Shown one piece after another: positions 9,695-17,958 of a stretch of DNA of 64,000 bases. Every line of letters starts with the position of its first letter. Positions within the stretch are counted from its first letter, which is position 1. The position numbers and the translations under genes are program-made. The stretch is from the NCBI RefSeq assembly GCF_004766045.1, contig NZ_SPQQ01000002.1, positions 62,001-126,000 of the forward strand. The letters are read 5' to 3'. This DNA comes from Desulfosporosinus fructosivorans (GTDB lineage: Bacteria; Bacillota; Desulfitobacteriia; Desulfitobacteriales; Desulfitobacteriaceae). Under the pieces are notes generated by a model. The model saw nothing but the letters and a program-made list of their open reading frames with translations, ran no database searches and was not told the DNA's origin.

Positions 9695-9732
9695 AACAGC
9701 CTCATCCCCTTTTAGGAGACGAGGCTGTTTCT
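9695..9732 (+). terminator. intrinsic terminator
   Basis: AACAGCCTC (9695-9703) pairs with GAGGCTGTT (9721-9729) followed by TCTGT. It lies between the convergent DUF401 and PAP2 genes. Confidence 0.75.
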
Positions 9733-9736
9733 GTGA

Positions 9737-10414
9737 TTAAATCTCTGATCTCTTTTTCATCATCAACCACAAGTATTGTTCCTTAAGCCATGCGCGTAAT
9801 CCCTCCATGTTTACGTAAAAAACGAGATCAAAAATTAGTCCAGCCAATACTATAGCAGATAAGAGATCTAGAATAACATGCTGCTTGATAAATTGGGTCG
9901 CTAGAATTATTGAAATGGCAGTTATATAAACTAGAGCTACGTTTAAATAGTTCTTAGCTGAATACTTATTGATCGCTTTAATCATTAAGAAACTTGTTAG
10001 AACGTGAATACTGGGGAAGGCGTTATAGGGCTGATCATTATTATAAACAAAAGAAATCAACATAGTCAAAAAGTCATTGCCTATTAGATCCGGCCTCGGA
10101 ACATTAGTTTGGAAAAAGAAATATATCCCGTAAGATATTAACAAACACAGATTAAGTGACAATAGCGTTCGATAGTATATTTTTTTATCTTTCCAGCAAA
10201 AGTATGCTAAAGTTCCGAAAATGAAAAAATACCATATTAAGTAGGGCAAAATAAATATCTTTAGAAATGGAATCCCTAGATCTAAATCTGTCACTAAGTT
10301 ATGGCTACCTCGATTATCATTATTGAGAAAACAATAGATAATATTTAAAATCGGAATAGACAACATTAAACAAAAGGGCATGAGGTTTTTAATATATTTT
10401 CGAATCTCTTTCAT
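9737..10414 (-). CDS. PAP2-superfamily membrane phosphatase
   Basis: About 225 residues, six hydrophobic helices. The PAP2 catalytic motifs are PSIHV (residues about 134-138) and QHVILD (nucleophile His about 179, Asp about 183), with RP in VPRPD as the first motif. This is the sub-type related to inositol-phosphoceramide-synthase-like PAP2 proteins, acting on lipid phosphates at the membrane. The ATG at 10414 is chosen because AAAGGAAG lies just upstream. The frame stays open to a TTG at 10462, which would overlap the upstream glycosyltransferase gene. Cotranscription with that gene suggests a joint role in glycolipid or polyprenyl-lipid metabolism (inference). Confidence 0.85.
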   Translation of the reverse strand: MKEIRKYIKNLMPFCLMLSIPILNIIYCFLNNDNRGSHNLVTDLDLGIPFLKIFILPYLIWYFFIFGTLAYFCWKDKKIYYRTLLSLNLCLLISYGIYFFFQTNVPRPDLIGNDFLTMLISFVYNNDQPYNAFPSIHVLTSFLMIKAINKYSAKNYLNVALVYITAISIILATQFIKQHVILDLLSAIVLAGLIFDLVFYVNMEGLRAWLKEQYLWLMMKKRSEI

Positions 10415-10454
10415 TCTTTCTTCCTTTCTAAGATAATAGACCATTTTATAAATA

Positions 10455-11615
10455 TCAACCAATTCTTTGATCCAATCTTTGATCTATATTTGTATTCACT
10501 ATTAATTTAAACATATTTTCTACAGCCCGTTCTGCTGAATGACCCTGAAAGGCGATCGCCGCCTTTCCTCTCATCTCCTCGATTTCCTGAGGATTACTCA
10601 AAAAACAACCCAGCAGTTCTTCTAATTCTTCCTCAGTACGTGCCACGTTTCCAGCACCGATACGTTGAACAAAGTGTGCATTTTCGTTTTCCTGACCTGG
10701 TATGGGCTTATAAACTAATAGTGGCAAGTGCTTCGTGAGCGCTTCAGTAACCGTTAATCCTCCAGCCTTCGTTATGATTAGATCAGAAACCGACATCAGC
10801 TCCTCCATGTTATCTACGTACCTTAAACGGACTAAGGGATTACGAGCATTTGTATTCACTTCTTCTAAGGAATGATACAATTTCTCATTATTCCCACATA
10901 CAATAATCGACTGTACTGGAATCTGAGAATCTGTGAGTTTTTTACAGATTCTTTTTGTGATTTCCAAATTTCCATATGCTCCCATCACAAGAAAAGTGGG
11001 AATATCTGGTATAATTCCTAACTTGGTGGCAATCAGCCGTCGATCTATCTTCCCTTCGAATTTTGGACTGATTGGAATCCCTGTCACATGAATCCGTTTC
11101 GTTAGGATTCCCTCATTCACTAACATCTCCTTAACTTCCTCACAAGCCACCATGTAGCTGTCCACACCCGGATGGACCCAATGATTATGAACCGTATAAT
11201 CTGTAATTACTGTGATCACTGGAACCTGAAGTATGTGTTCTATTCTCAATTGAGCTAGAATCGAAGAAATAGTAGGATAAGTGCACACAATCAGATCTGG
11301 CTCAAATTCCTGAATATACTTTAGAAAATCAGTACGACCCAATTGGTTTAAAAAACGCTGAATCCTTGACGTGGGATGTAGTTTAGCGGTTTGATAATAG
11401 AATTTGCCCCATAGCTTTGGAGAATGTTTAATCAACTCAAAGTAAAGTTTTTTAACCACACTGTTGAATCTCTTACTTAAGAAATCACCAAAATCCAAAT
11501 GCGTCACAATTGCCAAAGGTTCCTTGATACATATTTCTTCAATAACCGCTTCCGCGGCCCGCAAATGTCCGTTTCCAAACGTTGCAGAGAATACGAGAAT
11601 CCGTAACTGCTTCAA
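10455..11615 (-). CDS. MGDG-synthase/UgtP-like glycosyltransferase
   Basis: 386 residues, GT28-type. The N-terminal MGDG_synth domain begins VFSATFGNGHLRAAEA, with a conserved HP in DYTVHNHWVHPGVD and a nucleotide-sugar C-terminal domain holding VMGAYGNLE, a GG-T-EA loop (KAGGLTVTEAL) and PGQENENA. Family members transfer sugar from UDP-sugars to diacylglycerol or to peptidoglycan lipid (MurG relatives). The length and HP motif fit the diacylglycerol type. TTG start behind AGGGGGAGGG. First gene of a two-gene unit with the PAP2 phosphatase. Confidence 0.87.
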   Translation of the reverse strand: MKQLRILVFSATFGNGHLRAAEAVIEEICIKEPLAIVTHLDFGDFLSKRFNSVVKKLYFELIKHSPKLWGKFYYQTAKLHPTSRIQRFLNQLGRTDFLKYIQEFEPDLIVCTYPTISSILAQLRIEHILQVPVITVITDYTVHNHWVHPGVDSYMVACEEVKEMLVNEGILTKRIHVTGIPISPKFEGKIDRRLIATKLGIIPDIPTFLVMGAYGNLEITKRICKKLTDSQIPVQSIIVCGNNEKLYHSLEEVNTNARNPLVRLRYVDNMEELMSVSDLIITKAGGLTVTEALTKHLPLLVYKPIPGQENENAHFVQRIGAGNVARTEEELEELLGCFLSNPQEIEEMRGKAAIAFQGHSAERAVENMFKLIVNTNIDQRLDQRIG

Positions 11616-11960
11616 CTTTAGCCCTCCCCCTCAAGAACATTTCAAATAACTCTCTTCCGCTTACCGTGATGTATCTTATCAAAATACCTCAGATATTGGA
11701 TAACTGAATTATAAGGTTTAATTCTTAAAAATTAGTAGGACTAAATCTTAGGAAATCCTTAAATTTAAATTAAAATTGCATTGGAATTCAAATCCGTCAT
11801 GGTCTTGCAGAAAACCGACCTCAAAAAGAAAAAGGACCTGTATCACTTTAATGTGATCACAAGTCCTTATTGTTATATAACTATCCTATAAGCTATCAAT
11901 CAGTTACTCACTTCTATCCACTGCAAACTTTCAGTCTCGAATACCATTTGAAACTATACT
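11616..11960. other. intergenic region
   Basis: Holds the upstream region of the glycosyltransferase gene and, near its right end, the terminator of the MFS gene. No ORF or other structure was seen. Confidence 0.5.
11820..11872 (-). terminator. intrinsic terminator of MFS gene
   Basis: On the minus strand, AAGGACTTGTGATCAC pairs with GTGATACAGGTCCTT and is followed by TTTCTTTTT. Confidence 0.8.
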
Positions 11961-13223
11961 TTAATCGATAAGCTCAGGTTTTGAGGTTGGCTTGCCCGCC
12001 TCTAACAGCACTTTGTTGCCTAGTAAGAAAAACCCCTGAATAAACAGCAGCAAACCAGTTCCCATAAGGAGCCACTCTATTTTGATGATGTCAGCTATTG
12101 GTCCAAACAAAAGCATTCCTAATGGCATCATCGAGCTTGCTATCATCCCGAAAACACCAAATATTCTCCCTAGAAAATCCGCCTCAACTTTCTCCTGTAT
12201 TAAAACTGTAGAGGGCGTATTAAAGAGCGGCATAGTAATTCCGACCAACCCCATAATAATCAGATAGATCCAAAAGATAGGAATAACTCCAAGGGCAAAG
12301 GTACAGGCTCCAGTAACAAGCATAGACAATGTCATCGAGTGAATTCTATTCTTGAAACCGCCCCAAGAAGCCATGATAGCGCCGCCCACCATCATACCGA
12401 TAGAAAAGGTAATTTCTATCGCCGTTAAACGCCAAACATCATTACCAAAACTACGGGTAACCTGTAGGGGCGTTAAAAAGGCAACCGGCGCAACTAAGAA
12501 AAAGAAGAATGCGCAAAACAAAAAGAATCTCTTGATATACGCATGATTTTTGATGTAAGTAAACCCTTCATACATATCACCGAAATAGCTCGTCGTTTGC
12601 TTTGCTTGAGCTTTCGCATGAACAGGTACATGCAAAAACAAAAACAATACCGAAACTGCTATAGCTGCTGTAACTACATCTATAAAGAATATAGTTTCTA
12701 TGGTAGTCATCGTTAGCAGTGCACCACTAAGCATGGGAGACACCAGCATAACCATAGCTTGTATACTTCCATTGGTTGCGTTCACCTTAGTAAGTTTATC
12801 CTCCGGTACAATTTGCGGGAGAAAAGCTCCTATCGCAGGGATTTGAATTGCTGCCCCGAGCGCTCGTATGGCAGACGTCACAAAGAGCAACCATAACGAA
12901 CCATATCCCATGAGAAAAAATATGGCTAAGATAAGTGTTGATAAGGCAATCAGCGTATCAGATAGCATAATGAGTGTCTTTCGATTATAACGGTCAGCCC
13001 ATACTCCTGCAAACGGAGAAAGAAATAAAGTAGGCAGAAAACCGCAAATGATGGCGATTGTCATCATTACACCTGACTGTGTTGTCAATGTGATATGCCA
13101 CATAATTGCATATTGAACCAGCGATGATCCAAAGAGCGATATGGTCTGACTAGCCAAAAAGAGAATGATATTCTTTTTCCAATCTTTATTCATATCTAAG
13201 TGGTCTCTCCATTCAATGTTCAT
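11961..13223 (-). CDS. MFS exporter (MFS_3, macrolide/siderophore-efflux type)
   Basis: 420 residues with twelve predicted membrane helices. The typical MFS loop motif after TM2 is FAGVWADRYNRK, and TM4-5 carries RALGAAIQIPAIGAFLPQIVP, which is characteristic of the MefA/EntS-like MFS_3 group. Members expel macrolides or siderophores by proton antiport; the substrate here is unknown. ATG behind GGAGGG. Own terminator downstream, no partner gene. Confidence 0.85.
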   Translation of the reverse strand: MNIEWRDHLDMNKDWKKNIILFLASQTISLFGSSLVQYAIMWHITLTTQSGVMMTIAIICGFLPTLFLSPFAGVWADRYNRKTLIMLSDTLIALSTLILAIFFLMGYGSLWLLFVTSAIRALGAAIQIPAIGAFLPQIVPEDKLTKVNATNGSIQAMVMLVSPMLSGALLTMTTIETIFFIDVVTAAIAVSVLFLFLHVPVHAKAQAKQTTSYFGDMYEGFTYIKNHAYIKRFFLFCAFFFFLVAPVAFLTPLQVTRSFGNDVWRLTAIEITFSIGMMVGGAIMASWGGFKNRIHSMTLSMLVTGACTFALGVIPIFWIYLIIMGLVGITMPLFNTPSTVLIQEKVEADFLGRIFGVFGMIASSMMPLGMLLFGPIADIIKIEWLLMGTGLLLFIQGFFLLGNKVLLEAGKPTSKPELID

Positions 13224-13838
13224 TTATAGCCCTCCATGCGACATTTTATATTTGTGCACAACAAATCGGCCCGTCTGTTAACGGACTTATTATGAAAATG
13301 CACTTATCTAAGACGCCAGAAGGCTGACATAAGAATGAACTCCTTTCCAATCACTACAAAATTAGCATTCACTATAGAATAGCTTAACGCTCAATAAAAG
13401 TCTACTCTGGCAATCCGAACCTTTTCAACGTGTTTCAACATGACGCTAACTCTTATGGTTCCCATTGAAACCATAGGCATCCGCCTGATCAAGGAACTAA
13501 TGAACATTGCCCCGAAAACCATAAAGCTTCCAATCGCCAATACCTTCACTAGTACCTATAATAATTAAAGTCGGAGAAAGATAATAAATAGTTAATGGAA
13601 ACAAAAGAAACGATATATCTAGTCCCGTCTTTCTTAAAAGAATCATATGGCATTAGGAAAACATGAGCAGTGTAGTTTTAATGCCCATTTAAGATGCTTC
13701 ATTTTATCGGCTCTTACTTTGATATTTTTCTGTAGCTAAGGGGCTTTGATCCTCTGGAATAATGGTATTACCAAAAATTTAAATATTAACGTGACGTTTT
13801 AGCTTCTTTTACGTTTTAGTAACTGAGGAGGTGAAAAA
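13224..13838. other. 615-base region without a clear gene
   Basis: Lies between the divergent MFS and ECF sigma genes. A 43-codon minus-strand frame (13391-13522) and an overlapping 42-codon plus-strand frame (about 13440-13568) both read somewhat protein-like but lack ribosome sites, so decayed coding DNA is possible. The proximal 100 bases carry the sigma-factor promoter region, where no sigma-A pair is convincing. This fits, but does not prove, autoregulated ECF transcription. Confidence 0.4.
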
Positions 13839-14351
13839 GTGACCACAAAGAAAGGCCCATTTACCGAACAAAACATGGAAACCTGGTACCATCAAACGGT
13901 CTCTAAACTTTATCGATTTACTTATGCCCTTTTACAGAATCGAGAAGAGGCCGAAGATATTACGCAAGAAACCTATTTTCGTTGTCTAAAGAAAGACACG
14001 GGGAGCTACCCACCCTATCCATATCTTAAACAGGTCGCTCGTCATCTAATCTATGATCGCTATCGCCACTGGAAGATAGCAAGTAGCCAAAATGAGGCTC
14101 TTTCTGTATCAGAAAATGTATCAACCACTGAAGAAAATTGGATCGCTCGCGCCTTGGTAGAAGAGCTCATGAATAAACTTTCAACACAGCATAGGCAAGT
14201 TCTCGAACTACGTATTATTGAAGGGTACACACGCAAGGAAACTGCAGAACGCATGGAACGCAGTGAAGATGCCATTCGTGGTTTACAGTATCGAGCTCTC
14301 CAAGCTTTACGAGATTTATACCATGCCATAGAGGAGAACGGAGGAAATTGA
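13839..14351 (+). CDS. ECF-type RNA polymerase sigma factor
   Basis: 170 residues. Region 2 lies at about residues 14-80 (LYRFTYALLQNREEAEDITQETYFR, then YLKQVARHLIYDRYR). Region 4 at about 108-160 reads LSTQHRQVLELRIIEGYTRKETAERM, followed by the recognition helix around EDAIRGLQYRALQALR. GTG start with GAGGAGGTG upstream. It ends one base before the membrane partner gene, so the two are translationally linked. The partner is expected to hold it inactive at the membrane until an envelope signal arrives (inference from the family). Confidence 0.92.
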   Translation: MTTKKGPFTEQNMETWYHQTVSKLYRFTYALLQNREEAEDITQETYFRCLKKDTGSYPPYPYLKQVARHLIYDRYRHWKIASSQNEALSVSENVSTTEENWIARALVEELMNKLSTQHRQVLELRIIEGYTRKETAERMERSEDAIRGLQYRALQALRDLYHAIEENGGN

Positions 14352-14352
14352 T

Positions 14353-15864
14353 ATGAATCCATACGAAAAAGGCTTAGCTCAAACGTCTCTAGAGCTAGAG
14401 CTAGACGATTTCATCAATGCTCTCAATTTAGAACGTCAGCCTATCGAGAGCAACAATCAAGATGTCGCGGAACTTCAGATGCTGACTAGGAGAATTAAAA
14501 ACCAACGTCCTATTCCAGAACCCAGCGTAGAATTCTCACATACCTTATATCAAAAACTCCTTAAAGTGTCTAAACCTCGCAAAAGGTTCTTATCTTGGAG
14601 CGCCTTAATTGCAAGTGTCTTAGTCATTATCTTTTTGATTTCTCCCTGGTCACATTCCAACAAAGATATTGTCTTAGCAATGGAACAGACCGTTAAACAA
14701 CTTCAGAACTATCACGGAATCCTAGAAAAGGTCAGTACAAATGGCGCAGGTGAACATCAGGTCATCCAGCGAACTGAGATTTGGTCCGAGGGAAGTAAAT
14801 ACGCTACCAGTAGTGACGAGGGCGTGGTGACGGCGAATAACGGAGAACTTCGCTGGATGACTCAACCGAAAAACAAAGAAATCACACTACTGCCCATATA
14901 CCTTGATCCGCATGATTTTGACATCCAAAAAGAAGCGACAAAGGCTCAGCAATATCCCCATAAAATCGTCGGGCAAGACACAATTGCTGGTCGTACTGCC
15001 ACTCGCCTAGAGATTGCTCCCCCTGGCGGTTTACCCTATTATTTATGGATAGATCCTGACACTCACATGCCAGTTCAACTTCAGACCGCTATGCAGAAGT
15101 CCATTCAAACGACTTATACTTTTGTTACTCTTGAAACAAACATTAAAATTCCAGACACCACCTTCAACTACAATCCACCTAAGGAATATCAGATAGTTGA
15201 TCAAAATCCAGATAAACCTGTAGCTACCCTAACAGAAGCAATCGCGGTAAGTGGCTTTACTCCGCTTCAGCTCTCTGAAAAACCTCAAAGAATCTTTGCC
15301 TCCTCTAACCGAATCGTCTTTGACTTTGAAGATACGATTGTGATCGAGTCTAAAGCTACGGCTCCTTTCGTTCTTTCTCCTCTTGCAGCCTGCGGGCAGG
15401 TAGATGGAGCTCCCTTAGAAATTTTTCCAGATAGTCTGCGTTGGCAGAAAAATGACCTAGAAATTACAGTTCAGGGACAAAGACCTGCGGAATTAGCAAA
15501 ACAATTATCAAATAATATGGTTATCCCTCAAAGCGGCCAAGTCCTCCCTAATCAGCCTACAGTAGAAGTAGAGATTGACATGGAAATCGTTAAGAACAAT
15601 CAAAAACAGGTTGATGCAGGAAGTAGCCCTTGGCAACTCGACCCTGTACAAGTGGCATTTACCTTTGCCGTGCTGCAAATCTCCCCGGAGGGGATCGAGG
15701 GTGAACCACCACTCGATTACAACTCCCTCAAAGTCATATCAAATACAGGTACAGATGCAGTAATTCAAATATTAGACGGTCCGGTTAAAACTGTTTATGT
15801 TAAGCGTCTAATCCGTCAAGATCAAAGCGGAATATGGACCGTGGTAGGGTATGACCCACGGTAA
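14353..15864 (+). CDS. membrane-anchored anti-sigma / RseB-LolA-like protein
   Basis: 503 residues. A cytoplasmic N-terminus of about 75 residues precedes one membrane helix (SALIASVLVIIFLISPW). The extracytoplasmic part contains a LolA/RseB-like beta domain (about residues 95-285: VLAMEQTVKQLQNYHG, QDTIAGRTATRLEIAP, YYLWIDPDTHMPVQLQ), then a C-terminal part I do not recognise. This layout suits an anti-sigma factor with a built-in envelope sensor. I see no clear zinc HxxxCxxC motif in the N-terminus. GGAGG lies eight bases before the ATG. The gene pair ends at a terminator. Confidence 0.75.
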   Translation: MNPYEKGLAQTSLELELDDFINALNLERQPIESNNQDVAELQMLTRRIKNQRPIPEPSVEFSHTLYQKLLKVSKPRKRFLSWSALIASVLVIIFLISPWSHSNKDIVLAMEQTVKQLQNYHGILEKVSTNGAGEHQVIQRTEIWSEGSKYATSSDEGVVTANNGELRWMTQPKNKEITLLPIYLDPHDFDIQKEATKAQQYPHKIVGQDTIAGRTATRLEIAPPGGLPYYLWIDPDTHMPVQLQTAMQKSIQTTYTFVTLETNIKIPDTTFNYNPPKEYQIVDQNPDKPVATLTEAIAVSGFTPLQLSEKPQRIFASSNRIVFDFEDTIVIESKATAPFVLSPLAACGQVDGAPLEIFPDSLRWQKNDLEITVQGQRPAELAKQLSNNMVIPQSGQVLPNQPTVEVEIDMEIVKNNQKQVDAGSSPWQLDPVQVAFTFAVLQISPEGIEGEPPLDYNSLKVISNTGTDAVIQILDGPVKTVYVKRLIRQDQSGIWTVVGYDPR

Positions 15865-15895
15865 AGATGGCTGAGCACATATTTGATTTCGAAAA

Positions 15896-15948
15896 GAAAG
15901 GGGTCTGTAACTAAACTTGTTTTCCAGTTTGTTACAGACCCTTTTTGT
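15896..15948 (+). terminator. intrinsic terminator
   Basis: GGGTCTGTAAC (15901-15911) pairs with GTTACAGACCC (15931-15941), followed by TTTTT. It terminates the sigma/anti-sigma unit. The remaining bases to 16146 hold no gene I can support. Confidence 0.85.
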
Positions 15949-16146
15949 TCGAGAATTGCCGTTATTGTCAAGGATTATTCACCATTCCATAGGTGTGTGT
16001 TTAATCCTCTTTTTGGGGACAGCGCACCACCACTCAGAAAATTTCCCAAGTTTTATTACGCCCCCTCCTGTCTAAAACGTCGTCTCTGCCATAAAAGCCT
16101 AAACAACGCAACTGTCCCTTCGTTTCCAATCTAAGCTAAAATTTTC

Positions 16147-16905
16147 TTACGCTCCGATATAAACCAGAACTGCATCTCTTAAAAACTTGGCCGCGCCTGG
16201 TTGTTTCTCATCATAATATGCAGTAAATCTCGGATCATCGACATACATTTGAGCCAGTCCGGCATGCGCCTCTTTCGAGTAGCTATCCCAATAATAACAC
16301 AACCACTGACGATGGAGATCTGCAGCTTTTTGAGCTAGTTCTCCAGCAGGGTCCCCAGTTTTAAACGCAGCATGAAGGGTTTCGATAACATCAGTCCCAA
16401 GCTTTGTCACCTCATCATGTTGCTCTTGAGACATTCCTTTGACTTTCTGATTGGACTTGTTAACCGTCTCATCTCCATATTTTTCGCGAATTTCCTTACC
16501 ATACTTTGCTTCATTGTCATTGACTAGTTTTTGTTTAAACCCTTCAAACTTTTCTTTATCCATCATTTTAATTCCCCCTTCAGTAAGCGCAATGGTCTTT
16601 TCGACATTGAAAATCAACAGATCCAATTGCTCTCGCTTTTCAAGAAGCTTCTCACGGTGTTCTCTCAGTGCCTGTGCTCCGTTAAAAGTTGGCGCAGTTA
16701 CAATTTCTTTAATACTTTCAAGGCTCACACCAAGCTCTCGATAAAAAAGAATCTGTTGCAACCGATCAACCTCATCTTGCCCATAAATGCGATATCCTGA
16801 CGAGTTGATTCTTGCTGGCTTAAGCATACCTATCTCGTCATAATATCTCAGAGTTCGAGAGCTGACACCTGCCATCTGAGCTAATTTTTGCACTGTGTAT
16901 TCCAT
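16147..16905 (-). CDS. MerR-family regulator with TipAS domain (TipA/Mta-like)
   Basis: 252 residues. The N-terminal winged helix is typical MerR (VQKLAQMAGVSSRTLRYYDEIGMLKP, then SSGYRIYGQDEVDRL), followed by a coiled-coil linker and a TipAS-like ligand domain from about residue 120 (KQKLVNDNEAKYGKE, HRQWLCYYWDSYS, YVDDPRFTAYYD). TipA/Mta proteins bind hydrophobic drugs or peptides and activate exporters. None is adjacent, so it may mainly autoregulate. AGGAGGTGATCACATG is an ideal start. The promoter has the 19-base spacer expected for MerR-type control. Confidence 0.93.
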   Translation of the reverse strand: MEYTVQKLAQMAGVSSRTLRYYDEIGMLKPARINSSGYRIYGQDEVDRLQQILFYRELGVSLESIKEIVTAPTFNGAQALREHREKLLEKREQLDLLIFNVEKTIALTEGGIKMMDKEKFEGFKQKLVNDNEAKYGKEIREKYGDETVNKSNQKVKGMSQEQHDEVTKLGTDVIETLHAAFKTGDPAGELAQKAADLHRQWLCYYWDSYSKEAHAGLAQMYVDDPRFTAYYDEKQPGAAKFLRDAVLVYIGA

Positions 16906-16927
16906 GTGATCACCTCCTGTTGAAATA

Positions 16928-16958
16928 ACTATACACCTTTACGCTACGTCAATGTAAA
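16928..16958 (-). promoter_or_regulatory. MerR-type autoregulated promoter
   Basis: On the minus strand, -35 TTTACA (16953-16958) and -10 TATAGT (16928-16933) are separated by 19 bases. The spacer holds the imperfect dyad TTGACGTAGCGTAAA. A long 19-base spacer is the hallmark of promoters that MerR proteins untwist. Confidence 0.75.
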
Positions 16959-16991
16959 TAGGCATTTTTACATTTTTTTAGAAGTATTTCG

Positions 16992-17282
16992 TTACTTCGA
17001 TTTAAATCTTGGCACTATCAAATCTATGATTATGCTGGTTGCTAACCCTGAAACAAAACCAGCAAGAAACATCATAGACAAAATAATATTTGCAAGATCC
17101 GCGAATCCTTCATGCACTTGACCTGTCTTGCCTATGTAAAAGAAATATACCCCGACGAGTAGGCAAAGTACGGTGGGTGTGTATTTAACTAGCTTGACTC
17201 GCGGTGATACGCGCCATATTAGGTAGGTTATACTCGAAAAGAGTGCCACGATTCCAAGTAGAATGAGTATAAATCTATCCAT
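16992..17282 (-). CDS. small hypothetical membrane protein
   Basis: 96 residues, three predicted membrane helices (about 4-23, 34-50, 63-85), positively charged ends (PRVKLVK, PRFKSK). The ATG at 17282 is preceded at good distance by GGGGGC; an in-frame GTG lies one codon earlier. I do not recognise the family. It follows the DUF2238-like gene by 53 bases on the same strand and may be cotranscribed. Confidence 0.65.
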   Translation of the reverse strand: MDRFILILLGIVALFSSITYLIWRVSPRVKLVKYTPTVLCLLVGVYFFYIGKTGQVHEGFADLANIILSMMFLAGFVSGLATSIIIDLIVPRFKSK

Positions 17283-17335
17283 CACATTGCCCCCTTAAAA
17301 TAAAGTCTCTCCACAGGAAGTCTTGACGTCCATCA

Positions 17336-17941
17336 CTAGTTGAATGAGTTAACTTTTTTAAAATTGCAATAATAGCATATTATTCCAGTAATAAATGCAG
17401 CCAAAATTTTGATTAGTAGATCTGTCGAGGTGTCTTCAAGACCTCCTTTTACCATACCCGATTTAAATAAGTAATCTCCTATAAACTCAAACATCTCCCA
17501 CAAAGTACCTAAGGCGATCGAAAAGCTAAAGGCAAATATTATTGCAAATAAGGTAAACCTCTGCTCGGTAGTATCCTGTTCCTTTCTGAAAATCCCTTTT
17601 ATTAAATATAAGGCAATTATAAGCGCATAGCTACCAAATATAGCGTGAAGAAGTAAATCCCACCACCAAAATATTTGATAGAATTTCCGAATTTCCCCCA
17701 TGTATTGTGCCAAAAAAACAAATACTACCGTTGTTGATTGAAAACTAGGAGGTAGCACAAAGTTCTTTAGGTTCGCAGAATATGTAATTAGAAAAGGAAG
17801 ACTAAGACATACCATAGCGAGTAGCGTCAAGGATACATTCTTCCATTGTCTTGAAGCAATACTCAAAAAAGCTGTAATTATGAGAATTGTCTCAAACAAC
17901 ATCGCTATTCCAACTGAGAGCTTACTGTTTTGATTATTCAT
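17336..17941 (-). CDS. DUF2238/YjdF-like membrane protein
   Basis: About 201 residues with five to six hydrophobic helices. The signatures WWDLLLHAIFGSYALI and ALGTLWEMFEFIGD, ending in a DTSTDLL segment, match the YjdF/DUF2238 family of unknown function. The ATG at 17941 (MNNQNSKLSVGI) is chosen because the frame upstream of it only overlaps the GlmL-like gene and reads as non-protein. An AAGGGG element lies 12 or so bases upstream. It starts 17 bases after the GlmL-like stop and is likely cotranscribed. Confidence 0.75.
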   Translation of the reverse strand: MNNQNSKLSVGIAMLFETILIITAFLSIASRQWKNVSLTLLAMVCLSLPFLITYSANLKNFVLPPSFQSTTVVFVFLAQYMGEIRKFYQIFWWWDLLLHAIFGSYALIIALYLIKGIFRKEQDTTEQRFTLFAIIFAFSFSIALGTLWEMFEFIGDYLFKSGMVKGGLEDTSTDLLIKILAAFITGIICYYCNFKKVNSFN

Positions 17942-17958
17942 TAAACGAACTACCCCTT

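Noticed and set aside
15883-16134. 83-codon plus-strand frame after the anti-sigma gene
   Set aside because: Begins inside the terminator hairpin and has no ribosome site.
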